From assembly GCA_028715665.1 (NCBI GenBank), contig JAQURI010000005.1, positions 1 to 25,386 of the forward strand: a DNA stretch of 25,386 nt. Reading direction: 5' to 3'. Numbering within the stretch: position 1 is the stretch's first letter; each line of letters begins with the position of its first letter. The notes beneath the pieces were generated by a model. The model was not told where the DNA came from. It did no database searches and saw only the letters and a program-made list of their open reading frames with translations. Made by a program: the position numbers and the translations under genes. Source of the DNA: Candidatus Ratteibacteria bacterium (GTDB lineage: Bacteria; CAIJMQ01). Positions 1 through 7,571 of the stretch are shown here, in pieces.

Positions 1-3000
1 CCTGACCAACAATACCCTTGGTAGTCCAGGTAATAGTGTAATAATCGTTGGGATTATCCGGGTCATCAACATATAATATAGGGTCGGGCTGGGCTACTAT
101 AATCTGCCCCTGAATAGTGAGCGGGTTAACGGAGATACTTTCCACATCGCCGGCAGGCGTAGTAATCTTAAGTTTTATGTTTGTGTTTCTGGCACTGTCA
201 ATAACATTATTAGGAATGGGCTCCCATAGATACGAGCCGTTACCGCCCGTACCGCACGGGACTCCGAGAACAATGCTATTAAGGAATTGAACGCCGTCTT
301 TTGAATAATATATATCTATATTCCCCAACGCTCCTACTACATTCCAGGTTATTGTCTTATTTTCTCCTACCTTCCAAACAGGGGAACCTTCGCCGTTAGC
401 CTCGCCGGTGAGCTGCAGGCTTCCTTTAACTTTGAAGGTGCTGACGGATTCATCATGAACGTTGCCGGTAGGGTCGCTTATCAGGAAAATCTTTATCTTT
501 ACCGTATCGCTTAAAGCCGGCGCAGGTATTGACCAGGGATAATAATATACGCCTGCGCCGTATTTCTCGCCTTCCGGCTGGTTAGTAGGAGAAACATTGG
601 TAGCAATCTGATTTGCTTCTAAATACGGCTCTGTGCCTGTTATAGAATACCTCAATTCTATATTTCCTATAGCGCCTGTTTTGGTCCATTGAATATCTTC
701 CGTGTCATTTACGTTGAACTCCTGCGCTGCGCCCCCGTCAGGATAGGTCAGATTAAGAGAACCTCTGACTGTAAACAGATTATTGGATTCATCCTTAATG
801 TCACCATACGGCGCTAAAGCCGTAATTCTTATTTTATAAGCGCTTCCGGGTGCAGCATCTGCAGGAATTATCCACGGCTCGCTTAACTTCGTGGCGGGAA
901 CGCCTGTCTCGGGGTCGGTAATATCATGCCAGCCAGTCCCGTCGTGGTATTCTATGTGCACATTACCGATATCTCCGTAAGGCGTCCAGGTTATAGGATA
1001 CTGTGTCCCGGCAATCCATTCTTCTCCGCCGTTGGGCGAACCTACTACGATTCTCCCTTTTACCGTAATATATTTAGTCCCTTGCGGAGAAGTATCATAT
1101 ACATCGCTGTAATCGCCATAACCGGCAACCTTTACCCGGACGGTGTTTCCCATAGCTTCCGCGGGGATATTCTGCCACAGGAATCCTTCTGCATTGGCTA
1201 TGCCGTCAGCAATCTGATTGCTATATGTTTCTATACCCTCATCCCAATATACATTAACTTTATCAATATCAACAATACCTTTAGTAGTCCATTCTATATT
1301 CTCATTTGTCCCTACATACCATGTATAATCCGTGCCATGCGCAGGACGAGTAATAGTAATTTTACCTTTAATCTTGAATTCATCGGATATTTTGAGTATG
1401 TCGGAAGCATAATTAATTGCAAATATTTTTATTTGGGCACTATTTGTGATAATACCTTCTACATCAGGAACCTGCCAGGACACGGGAGAAGCCAATGGTC
1501 CCACATTAGTTTCAATGACTTGGGTAACAGGGAATGAAGCGCCTCCTGTCGAATAGCGTATCTCCAAATTTCCCATACTTACGGCATCGTTCTCCATAGT
1601 CCATGCTATATTGTACATATCAGAATCTACATACCATTCATCGACCGATGTGGGACTGGAGATAGTTGCAATCCTTCCTCTTATTTTATTTGCACTGTCG
1701 GAAACATCAAATACGGTGTCTGGCTTGCTGGAAAGGGCGACTTTGACAATTACATTGTCTCCTATATCGTCCGGAATACCTGCCGAAGCGCCCCAGTCAA
1801 AGAACCCGTCCATCGCGGCCGTTGAACCGATAGATTTATCCCCGCTGCCGCCTACGGTATAAGTAAGCGTAACCTGTTGCCCTGTTAAATCTCCGTCTAC
1901 ATCCCATGTAATCCTGCGCGAACTATCCGTAGCTCCGACATAAAGGGTCACGCCGCCGTTAGGATAAGTGAGCGTTAACCCGCCCTGAATAGAAAAGGTA
2001 TCATCCGAAACATCATATACACTGCTTTCATCGCCGATTAGTTCAACCTTTATCTTGCCATCCTCTGTAATCTCATCCGGAACAGGATTCCAAGCTAAAT
2101 TCCCGCTATTAACATCCTTGCCTGAAGGATATCCCATCGCATCAGTGACATCCATATAAGCATAATCAACTCCGTTCTTGGCAAACCAAACTCTCGCGTT
2201 TCCGGTCATATCTCCGGTCACAGACCAAGTAATAACTACATCGCTTTGTCCTACTGTATATTTCTCCCCTCCGTTAGGGGCATCTACGTTTATTTTCCCT
2301 TTTATGGCAATATAAGGGGTAATATATTCAATCTCGGGATTGCCGTATTCCCGCACCCTGATATACACTTCACTATATATGTCATTGGGAACATGCCATG
2401 TATATTTGTAGGGACTGCCTGCAGGATAGCCGGTGGGGTATTCCGATTCGGTTATCGGAATCCAAGAACCTTCAGTTCCTTTCTTATAGTGAATTTCTAC
2501 TTTGTCAACGGTACCCTTTAATTGCCACACTATATCTTTATATTCGCCGACTTTCCAAACCTCACCTGCTGTGCTGGGCTCCGTGACCGTAATCACCTGT
2601 TGTATTTCAAAATTAGCGTCGGATTCGTCGCGAATAGCGCTCCCGTATGTATGGCTTTCTATTCTAATTAAGGCTTCTATGCTTTCAGGCGCTTCCGCCG
2701 TCCAGCTATAATATGATTTCCCTTCATATATGTCCGGCCCGCTCTTATAATCTCCCGCAACGGTATCTATAAGGTCCCAGTTACCGCCGTTATTTCTTGA
2801 GACAAATATATCCACGTCCCCCCAATTGCCGCCGTAATCCCAGATAATATCGTAGGTCTCGCCTATCTTCCAGATATCGTCGGTGCCGTCAGGTTCTACG
2901 ACACTTACCTGACCCATCAAAGAAAAAACATCGCTTATACTCTCAACTAATGTTTCATCAGGAATAGGGTTATAATTAAAAGTAACCTTTAAGACATTAT

Positions 3001-5260
3001 CATTTCCCAATAAGTTCTCACCGCCCAATTCTGACGGGATGGCCCAAGGCCAGCTTCCGCTTCCTCCGGTGCCCACGCTGGCATCGGTAACCAAAGTATG
3101 GTCAAAACTTGCTCCCCCGTTAGTAGAAAGTTTTATTGTGACGGTATTCGGGCTCAAATTCTCCAAATAACCGGTATAGTCCCAAGTAATATCTTCTGTA
3201 TTCCCAATTTTCCAGACCCCCGGCGTATATATACTCAAAGTGCCTTTTACAATAAGGTCGCCGTTGGAAATATCATAGTTTCGCGAGGTCATATCTATAT
3301 CGGTAACTCTAACCTTAATGTCCTCGCCGATAAGATTTGTTATAGTGCCGAGCTCGGCTGGAATCTCCGGCCAGCTAAATGTTCCCTCGTTATCCAAAGG
3401 GTCATCGGTATCTACATCCAATGCCGTAGCGCCGGGGATTTGCTCCCATGCACCGCCGCCTTTGGATATTTCCAACTTCATCCGATGCACTCCGCCTGTT
3501 CCATTCCCTCCGCTTTTTAATGAATCGGCATATTTCCAGATGATATCGTATCCGCTTCCTATCTCCCATACGTCTCCGGGTGTATAAGTGGGTTCTTCAC
3601 CGGATATGTACTCCCAAATTTTAAACAGCAGGTCATCATATGTTTGGGCAGACCCGTTTCGGTATAAATATCCGTTAGGGTATTGGTTGGTCCCGTACCT
3701 TAAGTCCACATATCCTTGAGACGGGTTTGAACCGTAGACATGTATATAATAGGTCTGCCCGTCGTTAAGAGTCACTTGAGTCAGGGGAATATCATACCAA
3801 GTGTCCGTAGTAGTCAGTTGACTGGCGTTAAACGTGCCGCTGGTTAATTCGGCGCCGTTCCATGTTTCGCGTATGGATATATGGAGCGTTTCGGTTGAAG
3901 GCGAACTCCTGCTCATATTTAAGCTGACCTTATCGATGACATAAGTAGTTCCGGGTGAAGGGCTGCTATATGACCACGTCTGCCCCCACGCAGGATATGT
4001 ATTATCAAGACTTGCATCGGTATCAGAGGCGGCAGTATTCTGTGTGGCAAGTATAACCTGCTCTTCCTGGATTTGCGTCGTGCCGCCGGTAGGGGTAATG
4101 ATATCCAAAGGAGGAAATTCCATTATATTATATGCAATCATCCCTGCCGTGCCTGAAGTTTGTCTTGCAACCGTTAAAAGGACATCGCTTCCCGAAGCGC
4201 TAAGCTGGCCGGTAGTATAGAACTGTTCAGCCACATTATAAGAGTTACTATTGAGAGTAAATGAATAGGTAAATATTGTGCGGCTTAAATCCCACTGGGG
4301 AGAGACATTTACATTGATAGCGGTTGACGTAGTGCTGGACCCCATTGAATTGTTATTTCCCTCTCTTTGGGAAAAGGCCTCATTTTGAAATTCCGCTAAA
4401 TACCAGTAAATATCAACAAAATTGGTCGTTCTATATCTTTCGAATCTTAAGGTATCATTATCTAACAAATAACCTCTGACTGAATAAGCGCCTTCATATC
4501 CGCCTATACCTCCGCCCGGAGCAATAGTAAAAAATAAAAGCGCCTTATCTACATCACTCACCGAAACCGGGACATCAATTGAGGTAACCCCGGAAATTGT
4601 GTTTACGCCGTAAGTTACATTTACATCGCGGTCAAACTCGATAATCTGGTAGGAAATATCGTTATTGTATGCGCCGCCCAGCTCTGTTCTGCTGACCTTT
4701 AATTTGTTCGTGTCCGTCAGCGTTGCGCTAAAATAATTTCTTTCATCCGCAGTATCCGAATGCCTCCAGGATTTCCAGTTAATTACCGGAATGCTCTTGC
4801 TTAAATCAAAATGTTCAGGCAGCGTAATGGTTTTCGTAGTCAGTGTTTCAGGCATCGTAGTAGTTCCGCTGACCACATCCCCTCCCTCTTCAAACTCCAC
4901 TATCATCCACTCTATAGGCATAGCATAAGCAGAGGCATAACGCGCAATCGTGATATGGGTTGGGTCATCAATAAGTATCTGGATATCACCGTCATCGTGG
5001 TCATCATCTTGATACCTGCGGGTAGCCAAAATAAAAGATTTCTCCAAATCAAGAGGAACTCCGCCCAACTGGGTACTGATATCAACGGTAACTGCCTCAG
5101 CATTGTAAGCCAACTGATAAGTATCCCTTACCACTCTTTTTATCTGGTAGCACTGGACTTCCTGACAGAAGAAAAATAATGTAGCCAGCAATCCTGCGAT
5201 AAAGAACAGGATAAGGGGTATTCTTATTCTTCTTTTCTTAATCTCTATCTCTTGTTTCAT
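1..5260 (-). CDS. Giant exported multi-domain repeat protein (C-terminus beyond left edge)
   Basis: One open frame runs from an ATG at 5260 to the left edge: 1753 full codons without a stop. Residues 1-14 are basic and 15-32 are strongly hydrophobic (IPLILFFIAGLLATLFFF), so the protein is exported or membrane-anchored. Residues about 55-382 hold four tandem repeats ending in W/Y-x-I/L-x-EF. Residues about 405-545 form another beta-rich domain with a jelly-roll look. From about residue 555 there are at least eleven Ig-like units of 95-115 aa with a 'W-x-x-G...I-x-W...G' start, an 'IP' middle and a 'D-x-S...F-x-I-x-G' end. These resemble the Kre9/KNH-type Ig-like repeats of large bacterial surface proteins. 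It follows the 5273-5716 gene by 12 bases, so the two are probably co-transcribed. A Shine-Dalgarno match near the ATG is weak. A surface adhesin or matrix protein is likely, but no catalytic domain is visible in this part. Confidence 0.9.
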   Translation of the reverse strand, partial: MKQEIEIKKRRIRIPLILFFIAGLLATLFFFCQEVQCYQIKRVVRDTYQLAYNAEAVTVDISTQLGGVPLDLEKSFILATRRYQDDDHDDGDIQILIDDPTHITIARYASAYAMPIEWMIVEFEEGGDVVSGTTTMPETLTTKTITLPEHFDLSKSIPVINWKSWRHSDTADERNYFSATLTDTNKLKVSRTELGGAYNNDISYQIIEFDRDVNVTYGVNTISGVTSIDVPVSVSDVDKALLFFTIAPGGGIGGYEGAYSVRGYLLDNDTLRFERYRTTNFVDIYWYLAEFQNEAFSQREGNNNSMGSSTTSTAINVNVSPQWDLSRTIFTYSFTLNSNSYNVAEQFYTTGQLSASGSDVLLTVARQTSGTAGMIAYNIMEFPPLDIITPTGGTTQIQEEQVILATQNTAASDTDASLDNTYPAWGQTWSYSSPSPGTTYVIDKVSLNMSRSSPSTETLHISIRETWNGAELTSGTFNASQLTTTDTWYDIPLTQVTLNDGQTYYIHVYGSNPSQGYVDLRYGTNQYPNGYLYRNGSAQTYDDLLFKIWEYISGEEPTYTPGDVWEIGSGYDIIWKYADSLKSGGNGTGGVHRMKLEISKGGGAWEQIPGATALDVDTDDPLDNEGTFSWPEIPAELGTITNLIGEDIKVRVTDIDMTSRNYDISNGDLIVKGTLSIYTPGVWKIGNTEDITWDYTGYLENLSPNTVTIKLSTNGGASFDHTLVTDASVGTGGSGSWPWAIPSELGGENLLGNDNVLKVTFNYNPIPDETLVESISDVFSLMGQVSVVEPDGTDDIWKIGETYDIIWDYGGNWGDVDIFVSRNNGGNWDLIDTVAGDYKSGPDIYEGKSYYSWTAEAPESIEALIRIESHTYGSAIRDESDANFEIQQVITVTEPSTAGEVWKVGEYKDIVWQLKGTVDKVEIHYKKGTEGSWIPITESEYPTGYPAGSPYKYTWHVPNDIYSEVYIRVREYGNPEIEYITPYIAIKGKINVDAPNGGEKYTVGQSDVVITWSVTGDMTGNARVWFAKNGVDYAYMDVTDAMGYPSGKDVNSGNLAWNPVPDEITEDGKIKVELIGDESSVYDVSDDTFSIQGGLTLTYPNGGVTLYVGATDSSRRITWDVDGDLTGQQVTLTYTVGGSGDKSIGSTAAMDGFFDWGASAGIPDDIGDNVIVKVALSSKPDTVFDVSDSANKIRGRIATISSPTSVDEWYVDSDMYNIAWTMENDAVSMGNLEIRYSTGGASFPVTQVIETNVGPLASPVSWQVPDVEGIITNSAQIKIFAINYASDILKISDEFKIKGKITITRPAHGTDYTWYVGTNENIEWTTKGIVDIDKVNVYWDEGIETYSNQIADGIANAEGFLWQNIPAEAMGNTVRVKVAGYGDYSDVYDTSPQGTKYITVKGRIVVGSPNGGEEWIAGTQYPITWTPYGDIGNVHIEYHDGTGWHDITDPETGVPATKLSEPWIIPADAAPGSAYKIRITALAPYGDIKDESNNLFTVRGSLNLTYPDGGAAQEFNVNDTEDIQWTKTGAIGNIELRYSITGTEPYLEANQIATNVSPTNQPEGEKYGAGVYYYPWSIPAPALSDTVKIKIFLISDPTGNVHDESVSTFKVKGSLQLTGEANGEGSPVWKVGENKTITWNVVGALGNIDIYYSKDGVQFLNSIVLGVPCGTGGNGSYLWEPIPNNVIDSARNTNIKLKITTPAGDVESISVNPLTIQGQIIVAQPDPILYVDDPDNPNDYYTITWTTKGIVGQ
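2..3600 (-). repeat. Array of eleven or more Ig-like repeat units in the giant protein
   Basis: Reading the minus strand, units lie at about 3595-3255, 3230-2900, 2890-2585, 2575-2290, 2275-1975, 1955-1650, 1640-1350, 1340-1045, 1035-745, 735-425 and 415-115, with a twelfth begun at 110-2. Each opens with a tryptophan or glycine-rich strand and an 'I-x-W' core (for example IIWKY, ITWDY, IVWQL, IEWTT, ITWTP, IQWTK, ITWNV, ITWTT). Each closes with a strand ending in 'I-x-G', followed by a proline/glycine linker. The last visible unit is still open at the edge, so the array continues. Confidence 0.85.
4115..5098 (-). repeat. Four tandem ~70-90 aa coding repeats in the giant protein
   Basis: Within the giant protein, the motif aromatic-x-aliphatic-x-EF recurs at residues 118-123 (WMIVEF), 204-209 (YQIIEF), 286-291 (WYLAEF) and 377-382 (YNIMEF), that is, spaced 86, 82 and 91 residues. 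Each unit also has an upstream 'D-L-x-K-S' type element: DLEKSF at 71, DLSKSI at 152, DVDKAL at 236 and DLSRTI at 324. The DNA copies have diverged, so this is an old protein-level duplication. I do not recognise the domain family. Confidence 0.75.
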
Positions 5261-5272
5261 TTGTAATTTTTT

Positions 5273-5716
5273 TTATTCTTCTCCTGAGTCTAAAATTTCT
5301 TCTTCCTCTTCTTCAGGCGGAGGTTTAACCGGCTTCTTTACCGCCGCTTTGAGAAAAATAATTGTCTTCGCCCGGGAATTTATACTCGTGCCTTCGGGAG
5401 TTTCTTCGGTTACCTCTTCATATTGGACTCTTACTATATCTCCCACCTTTATCTCATTTAAGCTTTTCTTATTAATGACGCTGACATCTTCGGGAACGGG
5501 AAGAAGCATCTCCTCGGCAGTCCCCGCTTCGTTGTCTTGGGCATACATTATGGCAATCTTGTCGTTTCTGATCCAAGTTACTTCTCCCTGCACTTCCTTT
5601 AAAACTATTTTCTGATTAGCCGCATTTTCTTCTTTCTTAATATCTTTGGCATCTTTAGCCATTGCTGTGCTGCAGATAAATAAAGCAAAAACAATAATCC
5701 AGATAATTTTTTTCAT
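5273..5716 (-). CDS. Small exported protein with Pro/Glu-rich tail
   Basis: A 147-residue protein. Residues 1-20 (MKKIIWIIVFALFICSTAMA) form a classical signal peptide ending in an AxA-like site. The mature part holds a short beta-rich stretch (about 40-125) with 'EVQGEVTWI', 'IKVGDIVRVQY' and 'SRAKTIIFLK', which looks like a small barrel of the kind that binds a ligand or partner. It ends in a low-complexity PPP-EEEEEE tail. Start choice is open: the ATG at 5716 has GAGGGG eight bases upstream and gives a cleaner signal peptide, while an ATG at 5737 has a stronger AAGGAGAG site and adds seven residues (MCCEGKN). It lies directly before the giant surface protein gene and may help its export or folding; that is inference. 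The family is not recognised. Confidence 0.85.
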   Translation of the reverse strand: MKKIIWIIVFALFICSTAMAKDAKDIKKEENAANQKIVLKEVQGEVTWIRNDKIAIMYAQDNEAGTAEEMLLPVPEDVSVINKKSLNEIKVGDIVRVQYEEVTEETPEGTSINSRAKTIIFLKAAVKKPVKPPPEEEEEEILDSGEE

Positions 5717-5781
5717 ATTTTTCCCCTCACAGCACATTTTTCTCTCCTTCTATATATAATATATATTCATTATTAGTTGTT

Positions 5782-7110
5782 TTATGTAGATGTCTTCAGA
5801 TATCCTATAAAAGAAAAAGTTTTCGCTTCCTCTCCCGGAAACTTCTGAGATAAAACCCCTTTCATAACCTCGCCGTTCCATTTACCGTGCCAGCTCGCTA
5901 CTGCGCCCCCGAGTCCGCTCTGCATAGTCTCCCAAACAACTACTCCTTTTTCTTTATACGTCAGTGAATAGTTGGAGGGACCGAAACCTTCTTTTGTCAG
6001 AACGTTAGAAACGACTTTACCTTCTTTAAATTTTAATGTGTCTCTTTGGGGGTTTTGCGAAACCTCGGAAGAAATAGGTTCTAATTTAATTTCCAACACT
6101 ATTCCTTCCAAAGGATGAGTTATATTTTCCACCATTGAAATCCCGCCTGCCGCAAATCCTGCCCGCAACCCATTGGTAGGCGGACGGGCAGGACTAACGG
6201 AAACGTTGGGTTGAACTCCGTTGATGTCGATACTATCTGCGGGTTGAACCCCGCTGATATTATCTACGGGGTGAACCTGCGGTTTATTAAGTTCAACTAA
6301 TTTCTGTTCGAACTCTTCTTTCCAGAATAGCTGGCGGCTATAAAAATAGCCGGCAAGCAACAAGAGTAACATGGATACCGCCACGCTTCCCCAAAGTAGA
6401 CCCCGTTGATATTTTTCAAATCTACGGGGTAAATTTTTAGGAATATGCTTTTGAAACACTACTTTCTCCGCTGTAATCTTTTTTTCCCTATTTTCTTTAT
6501 AAGCTTTGAATGCGGTTTTAACTCTATATTCAAATTCTTTAGAGCCCAAAATTCTGTTGCGCTCTAATTTTTGTTCTAAATCCTTTAGTTCCTTTAAATC
6601 GACTTTTTCCACATAGGTTTTATAATCAACTCCCTGCTGCAAATAAGATAATACTTCCTGAATTTCGTCAGCCATCGGAATCGGAGAAGACGCCCCCAAA
6701 AAGGCGGAATAACTAACATAGGTAGAATTTTTGTTGGAGATGAGATGTATATACCTCGTTAAAGGTAAAAGATAAGTTATCTTCTCTATCCATTTACTTT
6801 TGAACCTTCCTTCCAAAACAGCGCCTTTTTTGCCTTGGCGAGCATTGTAATATTTAGTATAGGAGGAATTCAGGTTGAACATGATTTCCGAAATGGAACT
6901 TTCGGAATTTATGCCTATTAAGAGATAAACTTTGTCGGAAAGCAGACAATAGGAAAAGAGTTTGAAATGATATTTATTTTTGTAGTTTGCCAATAAATCG
7001 AGATACTTATCGTAATCTTGGCCGTCTTTGAACAATTCGTTGGAGTGATGACTTCGGCAAGTTACATAGTATAAACTGCCTTCTACTTGAATCCTCGGCA
7101 ATCTTGCCAT
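5782..7110 (-). CDS. RAYT/IS200-like (Y1_Tnp) domain without HUH histidines, fused to a membrane helix and an outer domain
   Basis: A 442-residue fusion. Residues 1-130 match the REP-associated tyrosine transposase fold: the MARLPRI start, 'EGSLYYVTCRS', 'KLFSYCLL', the Tyr-rich helix 'LNSSYTKYYNAR', 'GRFKSKWIEK' and 'LTRYIHL'. Where active members read MPNHxHLL, this protein reads LSDKVYLL, so K60 and Y62 replace both HUH histidines and nicking activity should be lost. Residues 189-197 (GSKEFEYRV) resemble the usual RAYT C-terminal segment. A basic stretch (RRFEKYQRG) precedes a membrane helix at about 238-257, which predicts the RAYT part inside and the rest outside. A linker with VQP repeats and a REP-like palindrome (residues about 305-323) leads to a C-terminal domain (335-440; WETMQ at 393-397) homologous to the 7572-8147 protein. 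There is no clear Shine-Dalgarno. Y1_Tnp assignment is firm; function is unknown. Confidence 0.85.
   Translation of the reverse strand: MARLPRIQVEGSLYYVTCRSHHSNELFKDGQDYDKYLDLLANYKNKYHFKLFSYCLLSDKVYLLIGINSESSISEIMFNLNSSYTKYYNARQGKKGAVLEGRFKSKWIEKITYLLPLTRYIHLISNKNSTYVSYSAFLGASSPIPMADEIQEVLSYLQQGVDYKTYVEKVDLKELKDLEQKLERNRILGSKEFEYRVKTAFKAYKENREKKITAEKVVFQKHIPKNLPRRFEKYQRGLLWGSVAVSMLLLLLAGYFYSRQLFWKEEFEQKLVELNKPQVHPVDNISGVQPADSIDINGVQPNVSVSPARPPTNGLRAGFAAGGISMVENITHPLEGIVLEIKLEPISSEVSQNPQRDTLKFKEGKVVSNVLTKEGFGPSNYSLTYKEKGVVVWETMQSGLGGAVASWHGKWNGEVMKGVLSQKFPGEEAKTFSFIGYLKTST
6157..6193. repeat. REP-like palindrome embedded in coding sequence
   Basis: A perfect 9-bp inverted repeat, TCCTGCCCG (6157-6165) and CGGGCAGGA (6185-6193), flanks a 19-base loop. 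It sits in frame inside the membrane-anchored RAYT-like gene and encodes part of an Ala/Gly/Pro-rich linker (about residues 305-319). It is more GC-rich than its surroundings, which suggests an inserted element rather than ordinary coding sequence. Confidence 0.65.
6205..6285 (-). repeat. Short imperfect tandem coding repeat (VQP linker)
   Basis: The plus strand reads GGGTTGAACTCCG, then GGGTTGAACCCCG, then GGGGTGAACCTGCG at roughly 30-base spacing. On the coding strand this gives HPVDNIS, GVQPADSIDI and NGVQPNVSVS. It forms the flexible linker just after the membrane helix of the RAYT-like fusion protein, directly next to the embedded palindrome. Confidence 0.55.
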
Positions 7111-7124
7111 TTTCAGTTTTTTTT

Positions 7125-7191
7125 ACCCCGTTAGAAGTAATCCCGAAAACTTTCGGGATACCGCACCTTTTATGCGGACTTCTAATGGGGT
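7125..7191. repeat. Nested three-way palindrome, ACCCCG/GGGGT family, copy 1
   Basis: The outer arms ACCCCGTTAGAAGT (7125-7138) and ACTTCTAATGGGGT (7178-7191) pair over 14 bp with one G:T step. Inside are two hairpins: ATCCCGAAA (7140-7148) with TTTCGGGAT (7151-7159), and CCGCA (7161-7165) with TGCGG (7173-7177). As RNA or extruded DNA this gives a compact three-way junction. It ends 14 bases upstream of the RAYT-like gene's start codon. Confidence 0.8.
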
Positions 7192-7199
7192 TTTAGCCC

Positions 7200-7227
7200 G
7201 GCACCCAAAGAATGGGTGCCTGACACC
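7200..7227. repeat. Hairpin with GGTGTCAGGCACC-type flank
   Basis: GGCACCCA (7200-7207) pairs perfectly with TGGGTGCC (7213-7220) around AAGAA. The flank TGACACC (7221-7227) reads GGTGTCAGGCACC on the minus strand. It lies 9 bases beyond the nested palindrome and looks like a REP-type unit; from memory, similar GTGTCAGGCACC sequences recur near IS200-like genes in candidate-phylum genomes. It could also act as a weak terminator, although no T-run follows. Confidence 0.6.
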
Positions 7228-7330
7228 TTTGATTTTATTTTACCATCGGAATTCTTATTGTCAAGAAGAAACAGCGGAGAGAAAATATTACACTTATATG
7301 AATTGCAGCTGAGAGCTCGGGTTTAGTTAT

Positions 7331-7411
7331 CCCCATAGTTTTGCGAAGGCAAAACTGGCTATGGGGACACCCAAGTTCAGATTTGAAAGTATATTCTTCA
7401 AATCTTTGGGT
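7331..7411. repeat. Two adjacent long bulged hairpins
   Basis: Hairpin 1: CCCCATAG (7331-7338) pairs with CTATGGGG (7359-7366), and inside it TTTTGC (7339-7344) pairs with GCAAAA (7349-7354), leaving a CTGG bulge. Hairpin 2: ACCCAA (7369-7374) pairs with TTGGGT (7406-7411), and AGATTTGAA (7379-7387) pairs with TTCAAATCT (7397-7405), leaving a GTTC bulge. Each has one 4-base bulge beside an otherwise perfect stem. The TTATCCCCA start (7327) is shared with the hairpin at 18427. Confidence 0.7.
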
Positions 7412-7571
7412 GTAAGTTTTGAGTTACTACCTACAATTAAGAATATCAGTTAGAAACAATTAGATGTGTAAATTTTTAGTTTTAAACTTAAGACTTAGGG
7501 TTTATGCATTCTTGAAACTGCAGTTTTAGGGAAGGAGTATAAGAAGTTACATAGTCTATAATCGTCTTATC

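Larger units (their letters stand above)
7111..7571. other. 461-base palindrome-rich spacer without a gene
   Basis: No convincing reading frame is seen between the exported protein gene (ends 7572) and the RAYT-like gene (starts 7110). The stretch holds a nested palindrome (7125-7191), a hairpin (7200-7220) and two adjacent bulged hairpins (7331-7411). Bases 7412-7571 are AT-rich and I see no structure or clear promoter there. Any promoter for the RAYT-like gene must lie here, unless it is read through from the 8222 promoter. Confidence 0.7.

Noticed and set aside
926..1537. A 203-codon plus-strand frame opposite the giant gene
   Set aside because: It lies wholly antisense to the repeat protein, its translation has no domain pattern, and similar open frames recur in step with the coding repeats.
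1..3600. CRISPR-like regular spacing at the left end
   Set aside because: The periodicity is about 290-330 bases, the DNA copies are diverged, and the units are conserved only at protein level as Ig-like domains.
5782..7110. Calling this gene an active insertion sequence transposase
   Set aside because: Both HUH histidines are replaced, the protein carries a membrane helix and an extra domain, and no IS ends or second IS gene are visible.
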